Part shown: piece by piece, positions 1 through 8,785 of the stretch
Layout: the number at the start of each line of letters is the position of its first letter
Position numbering within the stretch: the first letter of the stretch is position 1
Source: a virus
DNA length: 23,137 nt
Virus record (IMG/VR): IMGVR_UViG_3300032462_001521
Coordinates: 1 to 23,137 of that record
Strand: one strand, 5' to 3'
Translations under genes and position numbers: made by a program
Notes under the pieces: model-generated
What the model saw: only the letters and a program-made list of their open reading frames with translations
What the model was told of the DNA's origin: nothing
Databases searched by the model: none

Positions 1-792
1 ATCTCTTTGGTTTTTCTCACATTCCAAGTATCCTGGGCCGTGATATATCATCATTTTCTTTCTGGTTTTTACATATTCACTTAAACTTTTCATATCCCGC
101 GGAAGAATAGCAAATTTATTATCACGACCAGGAAGGTCATTATCAATTGTAAAATGCTTTTCAATTACTTCTGCGCCGAATCCAATTGCAATTTTTGCCG
201 ATTCAACTCCTTGTATGTGATCCGAATATCCAACCGGAAATCCTATCGCCTTTAGTAGTTCTATTCTTCGGACGTTAGCTTCTTTATATTTTCCAGGATA
301 CGATGATACACAATGCAATAGGTATAAATCACCCATTGGTTGAATATCCTTAACTACTTCACCTATTTCCTCAACGGTTGACGTACCAGTCGACATGAAC
401 ACCTTATGAAAATGTTCGCAACAATATTCTACTAATTCTTTATTTCTAGATTCAAAACTTGGAATCTTAACGTCTGTAACGCCTAATTCAAGCAAAAGTT
501 CCGCATCTGGAATACTAAATACCGATGATAGGAATAAAATATTATTCTCAATGCAGTACCCAATTAAATCAATATGATCGTGTCTGCTTAGCTCTGCTTT
601 TTCATATAAGTCTCGGCGCCCATCATCATCCCATTCACCAGGTTTGAGCCTATCAACCGACCAAGTTTGAAATTTAGCATATGTAGCGCCGGTGCGTGCT
701 GCATATTTTATCATCTTTTTTGCTAAAGTCATATCACCGGCATGGTTCCATCCGATTTCTGCAATCAATATCACATCTTCATTTGTATTCAT
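1..792 (-). CDS. neuB: NeuB-like nonulosonate (sialic acid family) synthase, C-terminus cut by window edge
   Basis: This is a partial gene: 264 codons are present and the frame is open to base 1, while the family is usually about 340 residues, so the rest of the protein and any C-terminal SAF (antifreeze-like) domain lie outside the window. NeuB-family enzymes condense phosphoenolpyruvate with an N-acetyl-hexosamine-type sugar to make sialic, legionaminic or pseudaminic acid. Family blocks are visible in order: LIAEIGWNHAGD near the N-terminus, AKFQTW, KIPSFESRN, MSTGTST, then CVSSYPGKY, GYSDH and IEKHFTIDNDLPG. The ATG at 792-790 has an AAAGGAA ribosome site 6-8 bases upstream. It is the last gene of the glycan module, 66 bases after the FkbM-like methyltransferase gene; the NeuA-like gene is two genes upstream. 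Which nonulosonate is made cannot be told from sequence. Confidence 0.9.
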   Translation of the reverse strand, partial: MNTNEDVILIAEIGWNHAGDMTLAKKMIKYAARTGATYAKFQTWSVDRLKPGEWDDDGRRDLYEKAELSRHDHIDLIGYCIENNILFLSSVFSIPDAELLLELGVTDVKIPSFESRNKELVEYCCEHFHKVFMSTGTSTVEEIGEVVKDIQPMGDLYLLHCVSSYPGKYKEANVRRIELLKAIGFPVGYSDHIQGVESAKIAIGFGAEVIEKHFTIDNDLPGRDNKFAILPRDMKSLSEYVKTRKKMMIYHGPGYLECEKNQRD

Positions 793-805
793 TCGTGTTC
801 CTTTT

Positions 806-821
806 ATGTATATAAATATAC
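806..821 (-). promoter_or_regulatory. AT-rich palindrome, weak promoter candidate before neuB
   Basis: The 66-base gap before neuB contains the 14-base perfect inverted repeat GTATATTTATATAC (808-821). On the minus strand it offers a -10-like TATATT, and its T-rich core resembles the TATACTTATATA elements at 11480-11491 and 18909-18920. No -35 hexamer sits at a useful distance. On the plus strand the same bases read TATAAATA, the T4 late-promoter core, but no plus-strand gene follows it. The assignment is weak. Confidence 0.25.
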
Positions 822-858
822 GATTGGTACTTACAATTCTATTTACTTATTTGAACTT

Positions 859-1530
859 TTAGTTAAATGATTCTTTTAATTTAAAAACATAATTCAACGG
901 AGCAAAATTGTGTCGGTTGTAACCACTATCTGCTACTATATCGTAATCTTCGCATAATAATTCTTTGGCCAACTGAGCCGTTGGAAATGTGTTATTTATT
1001 TCAACATACAATGCTTTTGTTTTTTGTAAAATTCCGCTATCTTTGGCATTTTTTAATATTTCATATTCACACCCTTCAACGTCAAGTTTGATAAAATCAG
1101 GATACACTCCATTGTCATTACACCATTTTGAATAATCCTTTAACTGTATTTTTCCAATTGATACTGTTTCTGTATCGTAAAATCTAGTTGAGCGGCCATA
1201 ATTGTGCCGTCTATCACTTGGTATTCTCGGCATGCCGATTTCAACATCATCCATATCGATGTTTGAAAATCCTATATTATGAGGAATGATATTATCACAA
1301 CCCTTTGTATTTTCAAGTAAAAATTCAAAATTTCCAATGAAAGGTTCGAATGCATGGATTAGTGAATTTGGAAACTGTTCTGCAAATATGGAAGTCATTC
1401 CGCCTGTATTGGCCCCCATATCAAAAATAATCAATGGTTCGAACCCAATTGTATTATATATTTTTAAAATTTCATTGCGATATAATCTATGTAAATTCGG
1501 AGTTTCTTCTGATAAATAATCTATGTTCAT
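859..1530 (-). CDS. FkbM-family SAM-dependent methyltransferase
   Basis: This 223-residue protein has the class I methyltransferase pattern of the FkbM family: the SAM-binding loop IIFDMGANTGG at about residues 35-44, the acidic strand end HAFEP at 59-63, and the family signature KLDVEGCEYEIL at about 148-159. FkbM-type enzymes O-methylate sugars and other natural-product scaffolds. Here the neighbours are NeuA-like and NeuB-like genes, so O-methylation of a surface sugar is a reasonable inference, but the acceptor is not known. The ATG at 1530 abuts the stop codon of the NeuA-like gene with no gap, as expected in one operon. Confidence 0.85.
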   Translation of the reverse strand: MNIDYLSEETPNLHRLYRNEILKIYNTIGFEPLIIFDMGANTGGMTSIFAEQFPNSLIHAFEPFIGNFEFLLENTKGCDNIIPHNIGFSNIDMDDVEIGMPRIPSDRRHNYGRSTRFYDTETVSIGKIQLKDYSKWCNDNGVYPDFIKLDVEGCEYEILKNAKDSGILQKTKALYVEINNTFPTAQLAKELLCEDYDIVADSGYNRHNFAPLNYVFKLKESFN

Positions 1531-2109
1531 TTATTTCTTCATTTTTAATTGTGCTTTTTCTAAATCTTCTTTATAATGAATGTCGGTTGCATTATCTTTC
1601 AGTATGCCGATTCGTTTACTGACATTTCCCGCTAGTAGATGTTTCATTTTGAATATCCTAACCGAGCCTGAGCGTTTGTAATTTTCTTCTACTGTAATTA
1701 AATCATCATAATTATTATCAACGAAATACTTCACACACTCATCAAATGTATGCTCTCTATCTGGGTGGTCGGGCTGGAGAGCAACTACCAATTCAAAAAT
1801 ACCGCCTTCCTCAATATCCAATTTATCAATTAAATCAAGGTAAACATCAACTACTTCTGTATCGCCACACAATGCCGTGTCACGCATATCACAAAACACC
1901 CGATTGTACTTTGTTTGGTTTGACATTAAGAGAACTGTACTATGTAAATCCCAATCTTCAGTCGATACAATCACTGTTACATCATGCTTACTTTCTAATG
2001 CGTATTCTATGGAATGATCTACCAATGTTTTTCCATTGATTTTCTGTAGATTCTTTTTCGGTAATCGTTTAGAATCTGTTTTTGCTGGTATAATTACTAA
2101 TATTTTCAT
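1531..2109 (-). CDS. neuA: NeuA-like CMP-nonulosonate cytidylyltransferase
   Basis: The 192-residue protein resembles CMP-sialic-acid/CMP-legionaminic-acid synthetases, which activate a nonulosonate with CTP to give the CMP-sugar used by glycosyltransferases. Visible blocks are the nucleotide-binding start IIPAKTDSKRLPKKNL (about 6-21; the family norm is IPARxGSKRxPxKN), VSTEDWD (48-54) and LQPDHPDR (111-118; the family norm is LQPTSPLR). The C-terminal ATDIHYKEDLEKAQ matches the usual end of this family. It is slightly short for the family (often about 220-230), and the first loop is AKTDSKR rather than ARGGSKR. Its ATG overlaps the preceding stop as ATGA. Together with neuB it makes a synthesis-plus-activation pair. 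KdsB-type activity is the main alternative. Confidence 0.82.
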   Translation of the reverse strand: MKILVIIPAKTDSKRLPKKNLQKINGKTLVDHSIEYALESKHDVTVIVSTEDWDLHSTVLLMSNQTKYNRVFCDMRDTALCGDTEVVDVYLDLIDKLDIEEGGIFELVVALQPDHPDREHTFDECVKYFVDNNYDDLITVEENYKRSGSVRIFKMKHLLAGNVSKRIGILKDNATDIHYKEDLEKAQLKMKK

Positions 2110-2898
2110 ACTTCAACCCAACTATTATGTTTCATGATATCTTTTATTTTAACAATATCATCTGTTTTGAATTTTCTTTTATTTCCTGGTTTTTTATATG
2201 TTTCTACATATGATACACCGAATACATTTTCTATTGTCTTTTGTTGATCTTTGAATATATCATTAATATCGAATCTTTCTTGTAAAAATATAGCATTGTT
2301 ACATGAAACATCACCAAATGCATTGTTTTTAGTCACATGAACCAATCTATAATCATATTTAATTAATAAGTTTTGAAACGCACGGAGACTAGCGCCATAA
2401 TTTGATGATGCATCAGTTTCGCTATCCTTTTTTCTAGCATTTTCATTATATATCTTAGCAAATGATTCATCAAAATTCCAAATTGGGTTAAATTCCAATA
2501 CTAATAAATTAGATTTATATCCACCTTCCAATACACTTTTCAAAATCCAATAATCCATATTATCAATATCAATGGATATGTAATCTACATCCAATGGACA
2601 ATTATGTTTTTGGAGAATGCCGGCGACATTGTCGGCTGTTAACCAATCTGTTATAATGCCTTTTTCGTTTTTTTCTATTTTCACCATCAAACAACAACCC
2701 ATCTATTTTATATTTATCCATGATTGGAGCAACGTTGGATGCTGCTTTGTGTTGTGCTCCTATATCTAAAACGAAATTAAATTCGATTCCTATATTATCA
2801 AAAATGTGCATAGCGATGCCCATGTTTCCATCTTCGCTGTGATACCCTTCTAGGTGCTGTTCCTGTTCTTCTAGGTTATTTAAGTAGTGTTCGTTCAT
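2106..2898 (-). pseudogene. SAM methyltransferase-like gene broken by a frameshift in an A7 run
   Basis: Two overlapping frames together make one protein of about 263 residues. The first (from ATG 2898) carries VLDIGAQHKAASN and DGLLFDG; the second carries TADNVAGIL, DYISIDIDNMDYWILKS and LLVLEFNP. This is the order seen in FkbM-like phage and surface-polysaccharide methyltransferases. The switch falls in a run of seven A residues (plus-strand T7 at 2668-2674). Removing one A joins the frames as GENRKNEKGIITDW. The cause may be a sequencing indel, a true mutation or homopolymer phase variation. The heptamer AAAAAAC at this place is not in the phase needed for canonical -1 slippage. The gene overlaps the dehydrogenase stop by ATGA, and its own stop overlaps the neuA start. 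Confidence 0.75.
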
Positions 2899-3839
2899 AA
2901 TTTATTAATTGCCGCTTTATATGCCAATTCCTGTCCTTCCCAAGTCATTCCACCGATATGAGGAGTAACTATAATATTCAAATCGTTTATTTTGGATAGG
3001 ATGGGAGAATCAGTTATATTCCCATTTTCATCTGCCAATACATCTGTAGCATATCCTGTTAGTTTCCCAAATATCAATGCATTAATCACCGCTTTTTCGT
3101 TAACAACGCCGCCTCGCGATGTGTTTATCAGATAGAATGGTTTTTTTGGAATGGATAATAATCGCATATTAATCATATTGCGTGTTTCATCATTAAGATG
3201 GACATGTAATGACACCACATCTGCCCATTCAAACATATAATCCAATGATGAACATCTATCGTTTGATAAAGTATTCACGTATGCTATATATGGGTCATAT
3301 GCCATAACATTTGCCCCAAATGCTTTACAATAATCAAACATCATTTTACCAAGCCTACCGTATCCAACAATGCCGATTTTCAATCCCTTGATTTGTCGTC
3401 CTATAAATAGCTCATAATCCCAACTTCCTTGTTCAACATCGTCGGTTGCCTCTGGAATTTTTCGAAGTAGATTGCCCATCAAAATAAAAGCCAATTCAGC
3501 GGTTGATGGTAATTGATTAATAACATCCAAATCCGTTGTCAATGATAAAACTTCAATTGAATTTGCTTCACAGTATTCCAAATCAATATGACTCAATCCA
3601 GTAGAACACGTCAATATAGTGGAAACGACCGTATTGTCCAATATGTCAGCGTTCAACTTATATGCTTGTTTATTGGGATTGCATACTAATGTATTAATTT
3701 GGCATGCCTTTATCGTATTTGGGATAGTGTTTGCCGTGTCATATTCCATATTGAACACTTCACCCTTCGAATTCAAAAGTTCATCCAATCCCGGAAGATG
3801 TGAAATTGGTGTCAATAGTCCTATTCTATAATCTTTCAT
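2895..3839 (-). CDS. D-isomer-specific 2-hydroxyacid dehydrogenase (SerA-like)
   Basis: This 314-residue protein has the full layout of the NAD-dependent D-2-hydroxyacid dehydrogenase family. The Rossmann motif GYGRLG is at 159-164, followed by YDPY near 181, where the acidic residue favours NAD over NADP. The catalytic Arg is in NTSRGG (R242), a glutamate follows in TDVLADE, and the catalytic His is in TPHIGG (H294). These enzymes interconvert 2-keto and 2-hydroxy acids; 3-phosphoglycerate dehydrogenase is the best known. In this cluster it may form a carboxylated or lactyl-like substituent on a sugar, but that is inference from position. The gene starts 4 bases after the next upstream stop and ends in an ATGA overlap. 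Confidence 0.88.
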   Translation of the reverse strand: MKDYRIGLLTPISHLPGLDELLNSKGEVFNMEYDTANTIPNTIKACQINTLVCNPNKQAYKLNADILDNTVVSTILTCSTGLSHIDLEYCEANSIEVLSLTTDLDVINQLPSTAELAFILMGNLLRKIPEATDDVEQGSWDYELFIGRQIKGLKIGIVGYGRLGKMMFDYCKAFGANVMAYDPYIAYVNTLSNDRCSSLDYMFEWADVVSLHVHLNDETRNMINMRLLSIPKKPFYLINTSRGGVVNEKAVINALIFGKLTGYATDVLADENGNITDSPILSKINDLNIIVTPHIGGMTWEGQELAYKAAINKL

Positions 3840-3843
3840 TATA

Positions 3844-4371
3844 TTATTTTATAGCTTCTATGTTTAAGCTCATCAATGTTCCATCCGTGGACATGTGGGG
3901 AATATATGCTTTACTGTAATCGTCGATTGATGCGTGCTCTGTGTTTTCCCAATCATACAGACTAACTTTTGAAAATCCCAATTTAATTAACATATCACTT
4001 GTAGATTTGAAATCAAATGCAGCAAAATGGTAATTTTCTGGATAATCTTGCCCACCATACAATAATCCCATTAATTTTGGCAAATCCTCTGTTTTATTGT
4101 AGTAATCACAAATAGCTGAAAAGTTTGGTACTGCTAATCGTAATATACCGCCTGGTTTTAACAACTCACACCAGCGACGGAGAACGTCCTCTGTTTCCCA
4201 TCGTCCAAAGTGTTCAAGGACATGACATGCGTAAATTAAATCAATGGAATTATCTTTATAATTTCTTAAAAATTTAACATTATTAACTTCGTCAACTCCT
4301 GGTAAGTATCGAATATCGATGTTTACAAATCCTTCTATGCGTTTTGTTCCTGACCCTAAGTGTAATTTCAT
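3844..4371 (-). CDS. Class I SAM-dependent methyltransferase (type 11-like)
   Basis: The 175-residue protein starts directly with the SAM-binding strand, KLHLGSGTKRIEGFVNIDI (about 2-20), followed by the motif IDLIYACHVLEHFGRWE and the post-motif LLKPGGILRLAVPNFSAI. These are hallmarks of methyltransferase type 11/predicted SAM-dependent methyltransferases found in glycan clusters. The acceptor is unknown; sugar O-methylation or another small-molecule target is possible. It lies between a glycosyltransferase and the dehydrogenase, with 4-base gaps on both sides, so it is surely co-transcribed with them. Confidence 0.85.
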   Translation of the reverse strand: MKLHLGSGTKRIEGFVNIDIRYLPGVDEVNNVKFLRNYKDNSIDLIYACHVLEHFGRWETEDVLRRWCELLKPGGILRLAVPNFSAICDYYNKTEDLPKLMGLLYGGQDYPENYHFAAFDFKSTSDMLIKLGFSKVSLYDWENTEHASIDDYSKAYIPHMSTDGTLMSLNIEAIK

Positions 4372-4375
4372 AATT

Positions 4376-5140
4376 TTATTTATATAGTTCTTTATATGCT
4401 CTTTCTATCCAATATCCAGCCGTTCTGTTTAGTGTGTTTTTAGGGATTGCATTAAAATGGTAACACCAAGCTTGGTCATACATTGGCTGTAATGAATCTA
4501 CCATATTATTGTAAATTGGTAGCAGATTTCGGCTTGGTAGCGATCCTAAATTATACGTGGGAGGCAAAATGGTAACTTCCAATTTCTCTCGTTGTATTAG
4601 ATAATTTATCGGAGTTTGGTCGGTTCCTAAGAAATTTCTTTGTTTGTCTAATAATACTTCATAATTGTTTTTATAAAATTCTATTATTAGTTCAAAGAAT
4701 TGGACGTGTTTTTTATTAACAATTTGAAATCCACCGTTGATGTATTTTCCCCTATCCAGCTTCATATCTGGAAATAAATCTTGATATAATTTTATGCTGC
4801 GATATGTCCATTCCCAACAACCATTGTCGACGACGCCGGTGTATTTATCATTCGTCATTTTGAAAAAATCAGGAGTATCTGGATGCACAACAATATCAGC
4901 GTCAGCCATTAATATTTGGTCGTATTTGACACCTGATTCTTCCATCAATCTGAATAAGTAATACCGCTGCCACGTTATGGACATAGAATCTATATCCACC
5001 AACGGAGTATCAAGCTGAACAACTTCTGCGTTGTTATTACTGGCCCAATGCGTCCACGAATCAACTGCGAATTGATATTTTTCATGTCGCGTGCTTCCAC
5101 CGCCTTTATTGATGTTTGGTATAAATATTATATTATTCAT
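4376..5140 (-). CDS. GT-A-fold glycosyltransferase
   Basis: A 254-residue protein with a DxD-type metal and nucleotide-sugar site: QILMADADIVVHPDTPDFF, with DAD at 80-82. The later NGGFQIVNK and FLGTDQTPINYLI segments are typical of GT-A galactosyl/xylosyl-like transferases, where an acidic residue near TDQ helps catalysis. The start has no leader or membrane segment, so it is probably cytoplasmic. The donor and acceptor cannot be read from the sequence. It sits tightly between another glycosyltransferase (6-base gap) and a methyltransferase (4-base gap), inside the glycan module. Confidence 0.75.
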   Translation of the reverse strand: MNNIIFIPNINKGGGSTRHEKYQFAVDSWTHWASNNNAEVVQLDTPLVDIDSMSITWQRYYLFRLMEESGVKYDQILMADADIVVHPDTPDFFKMTNDKYTGVVDNGCWEWTYRSIKLYQDLFPDMKLDRGKYINGGFQIVNKKHVQFFELIIEFYKNNYEVLLDKQRNFLGTDQTPINYLIQREKLEVTILPPTYNLGSLPSRNLLPIYNNMVDSLQPMYDQAWCYHFNAIPKNTLNRTAGYWIERAYKELYK

Positions 5141-5146
5141 AATTGA

Positions 5147-6082
5147 TTATATATCAAAACTTTTCAATGGCCCGTTTATTGGATCGTGGTGATAAAAATT
5201 CCACAATAATGTATCCTTATATCTATCCTTTACCATTTCAAATGTTTTTCTATCTTCATATGAAAACCCCCAGCGCTTCTTCCACACATCCAAATGTCCC
5301 CACTTACTATAAAAATAGTCTCGCTTTTCAGCCGCTTTTGGTGAATTTATCGGTATGTCATAATTAGCTTTTATATTTTGAAAATGTCCTATATTAAAAC
5401 TAGGTATACATATATTATATACATTATTATTTAAAAATTGAAAGGCTATATCATCCCACGCATGAAAAAAGTGATACTCATCAGTCGGAATTATATATTT
5501 AAAATATTGGTCTATGTTTACCATAGCGCAATACCATGCCACTGATTCTACTGCAAATGGTTTATCAAATTTACCGCTGTTATAATCTACTCTTGTGCTA
5601 TTCCAATATTTTTTATTTCTATACCACTTATCACCCGGTTCTAATGGAGTTCGCGCTGTATCATTTAATTCAAATCCCACCCGAGACAAATCATTCCGGG
5701 CTCTTTCTGAATGGTAACAATTAAACCCAACTACTCCAAATTCATTCAGATCTGAATCATTCAAATATTGATTTATCTTTGTGAAAAAATCAGATTCAAG
5801 AGGCCAACAATCATGCTGAAACCATATAACCCACTCTATTCCCCGATCCTTAAAATATTCTCCAGCTGTAGTTAGATTATTTTGCATCCCTCTTTTGTCT
5901 CTATCCATATATGCGATACCGAGCTCCGCGCATATTTCCGCTCCCACTTTTTTATTTTCAGCTTCGGAATCTTCATCGATATTTAAAATGTCAAACTCAT
6001 TAGTATTTGCAGATATGTACCAGTTTTTTAACATTTGGTAATTATTTCGACTGGTGAGTAATATTCCTATTTTAGAATTCAT
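5147..6082 (-). CDS. GT2-like glycosyltransferase with QHD in place of DxD
   Basis: This 311-residue protein begins MNSKIGILLTSRNN, like GT2 enzymes that start a Rossmann-like nucleotide-sugar domain. It continues with LNIDEDSE (about 33-40) and WVIWFQHDCWPLESDFF (about 84-100), which fits the position of the metal-binding DxD motif but reads QHD at 89-91. Variants of this kind occur in phage and capsule glycosyltransferases. The remainder includes FHAWDDIAFQFLN, a plausible acceptor-side acidic motif. Its start codon overlaps the upstream stop as ATGA. Substrates are unknown. Confidence 0.7.
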   Translation of the reverse strand: MNSKIGILLTSRNNYQMLKNWYISANTNEFDILNIDEDSEAENKKVGAEICAELGIAYMDRDKRGMQNNLTTAGEYFKDRGIEWVIWFQHDCWPLESDFFTKINQYLNDSDLNEFGVVGFNCYHSERARNDLSRVGFELNDTARTPLEPGDKWYRNKKYWNSTRVDYNSGKFDKPFAVESVAWYCAMVNIDQYFKYIIPTDEYHFFHAWDDIAFQFLNNNVYNICIPSFNIGHFQNIKANYDIPINSPKAAEKRDYFYSKWGHLDVWKKRWGFSYEDRKTFEMVKDRYKDTLLWNFYHHDPINGPLKSFDI

Positions 6083-7881
6083 ATATTCATTGTTTTTTTA
6101 ATAGCATTAATAAAAACATCTGTAGATGAAAAATCAGTTCCGCCTTCGATTGTTTCTTTTAAAAATGTGCTCGAGTATGGTTCGCTTATTTGATTATGAT
6201 ACTCATCGTATACATTAAATACATCAACCAATCCGAAATAATTATCCCAATGCCCGTCTGCATTTCCAGCTTCCTTAATACATATTGTTGGTATTTTCAA
6301 CGCAATAGCTTTAAATGCCATGGTTGATGGTGCTGATATTACTACTTTAGCGGCGGATATTAATTCATTATCATCACTTACATCCATCTTAATTTCATAC
6401 TGAAGCCCATGTGCTATTCGCTTCACATATTCATAGTCTCCAGCGACATCTCTGTGGTCATTCCTACTTTTTAATTTGAATACAATTGGTAACTTTAATT
6501 CAGATTGTAGGTCAGCTAATCGTGATTGTTCTATAAAATCAGCATCAAACTTAATTTTATAGGGCGCTGTTCTGTTTCCTAAAAAATTAACAATTACGAG
6601 AATATATTCATTGGTTCTGGTATACTCTTTCAAAATATCATTTGACGGGATACCTATTGGAACTACTTTATCATTGCCTCTATTCTCATCGACATCTCGC
6701 TTCCCAAAGACTCCAATGTAATCAAATATCGTACCCGTCCCCTTTATCACACGATCTGAGCCGAAGCCCGTTCCAGAGCCATGTGTACATCCAAATACCG
6801 GTGCCTTAATTCGAGAATATAATGTTGATAATCCATATCTACTCCTATCATCATCGTAAATAACCAAATCGTATACCGATGTTTCCATCGTTTTTAATAT
6901 GGAATGTGGATTTTGATTCGTTGAATGAAACCCAGCATCAAACGTATTGGTAAAGTATTTATTATATTTTTGATGGAATGAAATTCGTGGGTCCGAATCT
7001 CCATACCATGTCATTTCATTTGACATTTCATCTATCAATAACAAATCAAAATCAGCTAATTCACTTAATCGTGGAATTGCCGAGTATATACGTTCCCCTA
7101 CTCTATGGACAGTCGCTATCAATAGTCCTCTTTTTTTGATTTTTGACCTATGTGGGCCTGTATTAAAGAAATGAGTTGCTTCTCTAACATCTTCCAACAC
7201 CCAATTAAAATGAATATTATGCTTCCAAGCCACATAATTGAAACTCATTTGATCTAAATGGCTGAAATGTAGCATTTCTTCCCACCAAGCATCACCGAGC
7301 GTAACACAATCCTTTTCGTTGTGCCTGCGAACGATGATAGCGGCGCTCAACAAACCATTATGTTCAGGATAGTTTTCATTGCGATACTTTTCAACTTGCT
7401 TTTCAATTAGTAATGGTTCATCCTTAAACGCCTTTACTCCCTTGGTTGGTTCTCTCTGTAAATTTATCTTTCCAAATTGGAATATTTTTCTAGCCTCTTC
7501 ATAGATACAGTCCCATGGGTCTAATGCACAATACATTTTATCATAAACTCCGATGTTAGAATCGGCTAGATAATCAACCACCAACGTATTTACGTCGGCT
7601 ATACACTGAAAGTTAGTATCATGCCAAACACTATAATCATATTCTGATAGGAATTTATGAGGCAGGGCTTTGAATCTCCTAGCATTTCTAACCTTCGGGT
7701 TCTTTAAATGCGGATCATCGTAAATTGGCTGTACATATCTAAATTGCCATATATCAGATTTCAAATTTTTATTATCGGTGAAGCATATGTAATCCACGTT
7801 ATCTGGAGTTACGGTTGGTTCATAACAAAAATCATAATTACCAAAATTGGCTGTATAAACTGCTATTCTTTTATTTGACAT
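6079..7881 (-). CDS. Two-domain protein: DUF616-like glycosyltransferase fused to a GT-B-like domain
   Basis: This 600-residue protein appears to be a fusion. Residues 1 to about 245 resemble the DUF616/TOD1-like glycosyltransferase family: RIAVYTANFGNYD at the start, DYICFTDN, KALPHKFLSEYDYSVWHDT and a late HLDQMSFNYVAWKHNI. From about 250, KKRGLLIATVHRVGERIYS begins a second domain with GCTHGSGTGFGSDRV, DYIGVFGKRD, and VVISAPSTMAFKAIALKIPTICI. The last block looks like the sugar-nucleotide end of GT-B folds such as CDP-glycerol transferases or UDP-GlcNAc epimerases. Two linked activities on one glycan are plausible. It overlaps the upstream gene by 11 bases. Domain identities are moderate calls by eye. 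Confidence 0.65.
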   Translation of the reverse strand: MSNKRIAVYTANFGNYDFCYEPTVTPDNVDYICFTDNKNLKSDIWQFRYVQPIYDDPHLKNPKVRNARRFKALPHKFLSEYDYSVWHDTNFQCIADVNTLVVDYLADSNIGVYDKMYCALDPWDCIYEEARKIFQFGKINLQREPTKGVKAFKDEPLLIEKQVEKYRNENYPEHNGLLSAAIIVRRHNEKDCVTLGDAWWEEMLHFSHLDQMSFNYVAWKHNIHFNWVLEDVREATHFFNTGPHRSKIKKRGLLIATVHRVGERIYSAIPRLSELADFDLLLIDEMSNEMTWYGDSDPRISFHQKYNKYFTNTFDAGFHSTNQNPHSILKTMETSVYDLVIYDDDRSRYGLSTLYSRIKAPVFGCTHGSGTGFGSDRVIKGTGTIFDYIGVFGKRDVDENRGNDKVVPIGIPSNDILKEYTRTNEYILVIVNFLGNRTAPYKIKFDADFIEQSRLADLQSELKLPIVFKLKSRNDHRDVAGDYEYVKRIAHGLQYEIKMDVSDDNELISAAKVVISAPSTMAFKAIALKIPTICIKEAGNADGHWDNYFGLVDVFNVYDEYHNQISEPYSSTFLKETIEGGTDFSSTDVFINAIKKTMNI

Positions 7882-8755
7882 ATCGTTGACACGTGACTAT
7901 ATTTGTTCCCAATCGTCCATCTTTATCTCTAACAATAGAATACGTTGTTGCATATTGAGCTATTGTATCATTCATTCCGCTTTGATTTCCTATATTCACG
8001 AACGCCATTGTTTTCAAATACAATTGAACTCGAGGATGAATATGTCGAAGATTAAGTCCTCGTTTAAATTCAAGAGATATATCAGGAGTAGTTAACCAAT
8101 AAAAATAAGGAAGGTCTTTATAATTATCAAGTATAGTTTGTATTTTAGCGTTCGAGTTGGCATCGTTGATAAATCTATCGGATACAAGCAATGTACCAAA
8201 AAATCCAAGGTTTCCACCATATTCATCTATAATGTCACGTCCAAACTTTTCCTCTTCTTCTGTGAAATATAGTTCTGGAAACAATTCCGCATCTTCCATT
8301 TCATCTTCACTAAACTGCCAAAACCGTAACATCTGCCTTACAAGCGGTTCTTCTTCTTTTATTGCCAATCTAAAATGATCATTGTATACTTCGCCAGCTA
8401 CTGAATCAACATACCCATCAACATACGGATTATTATCAAACACATACCGCATATTATCATATGGATTTGCCCATGTTCCCCATTGATTTTTAAACTCTGG
8501 CCCAAAGATAGTATCTAATAATTTGTCGCTTGGTAAGTATACTTTGCAATTTGGATATTTCTTTTTCAACATCCGAGGCATTGCAGAAAGTATTCCCCAA
8601 TCGCCTATTCCAAAACAGGTTCTGATAATTACAAATTCTTGTCGTTCTAAATACTCAGTTGGGATATATGACGGATCTGTTATATTAAATCCGAGCGTTT
8701 CAACTTCATTAATTGGAAACAATTTATCATTATATATTCTGAAAAATATTGGCAT
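7871..8755 (-). CDS. GT9-like (heptosyltransferase-type) protein
   Basis: The 294-residue protein has IIRTCFGIGDWGILSAMPRM, then LKKKYPNCKVYLPSD. This resembles the start of GT9 ADP-heptose:LPS heptosyltransferases, which carry a GD(V/I)xxxxP motif followed by LKKxxP. Near the end, FVNIGNQSGMNDTIAQYATT parallels the GT9 donor-site helix where a glycine/serine-rich turn binds the nucleotide-sugar. The central part is acidic and unusual. It overlaps the DUF616-like gene by 11 bases and lies 30 bases downstream of Nampt, with no strong ribosome site visible. The exact donor is unknown, and the family call rests on two motifs. Confidence 0.55.
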   Translation of the reverse strand: MPIFFRIYNDKLFPINEVETLGFNITDPSYIPTEYLERQEFVIIRTCFGIGDWGILSAMPRMLKKKYPNCKVYLPSDKLLDTIFGPEFKNQWGTWANPYDNMRYVFDNNPYVDGYVDSVAGEVYNDHFRLAIKEEEPLVRQMLRFWQFSEDEMEDAELFPELYFTEEEEKFGRDIIDEYGGNLGFFGTLLVSDRFINDANSNAKIQTILDNYKDLPYFYWLTTPDISLEFKRGLNLRHIHPRVQLYLKTMAFVNIGNQSGMNDTIAQYATTYSIVRDKDGRLGTNIVTCQRYVK

Positions 8756-8785
8756 ATTATATCTGTGCTATTGTTTTCATTGTAT

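Noticed and set aside
811-818. T4 late promoter core TATAAATA on the plus strand
   Set aside because: No plus-strand gene follows. TATAAATA copies on the minus strand (4384-4377 and 14714-14707) lie within coding sequence or leave no leader, so they are probably chance in AT-rich DNA.
2668-2680. Programmed -1 frameshift at AAAAAAC
   Set aside because: The heptamer is present, but going from the first frame to the second needs a +1 or -2 shift, not -1, so the canonical mechanism does not fit.
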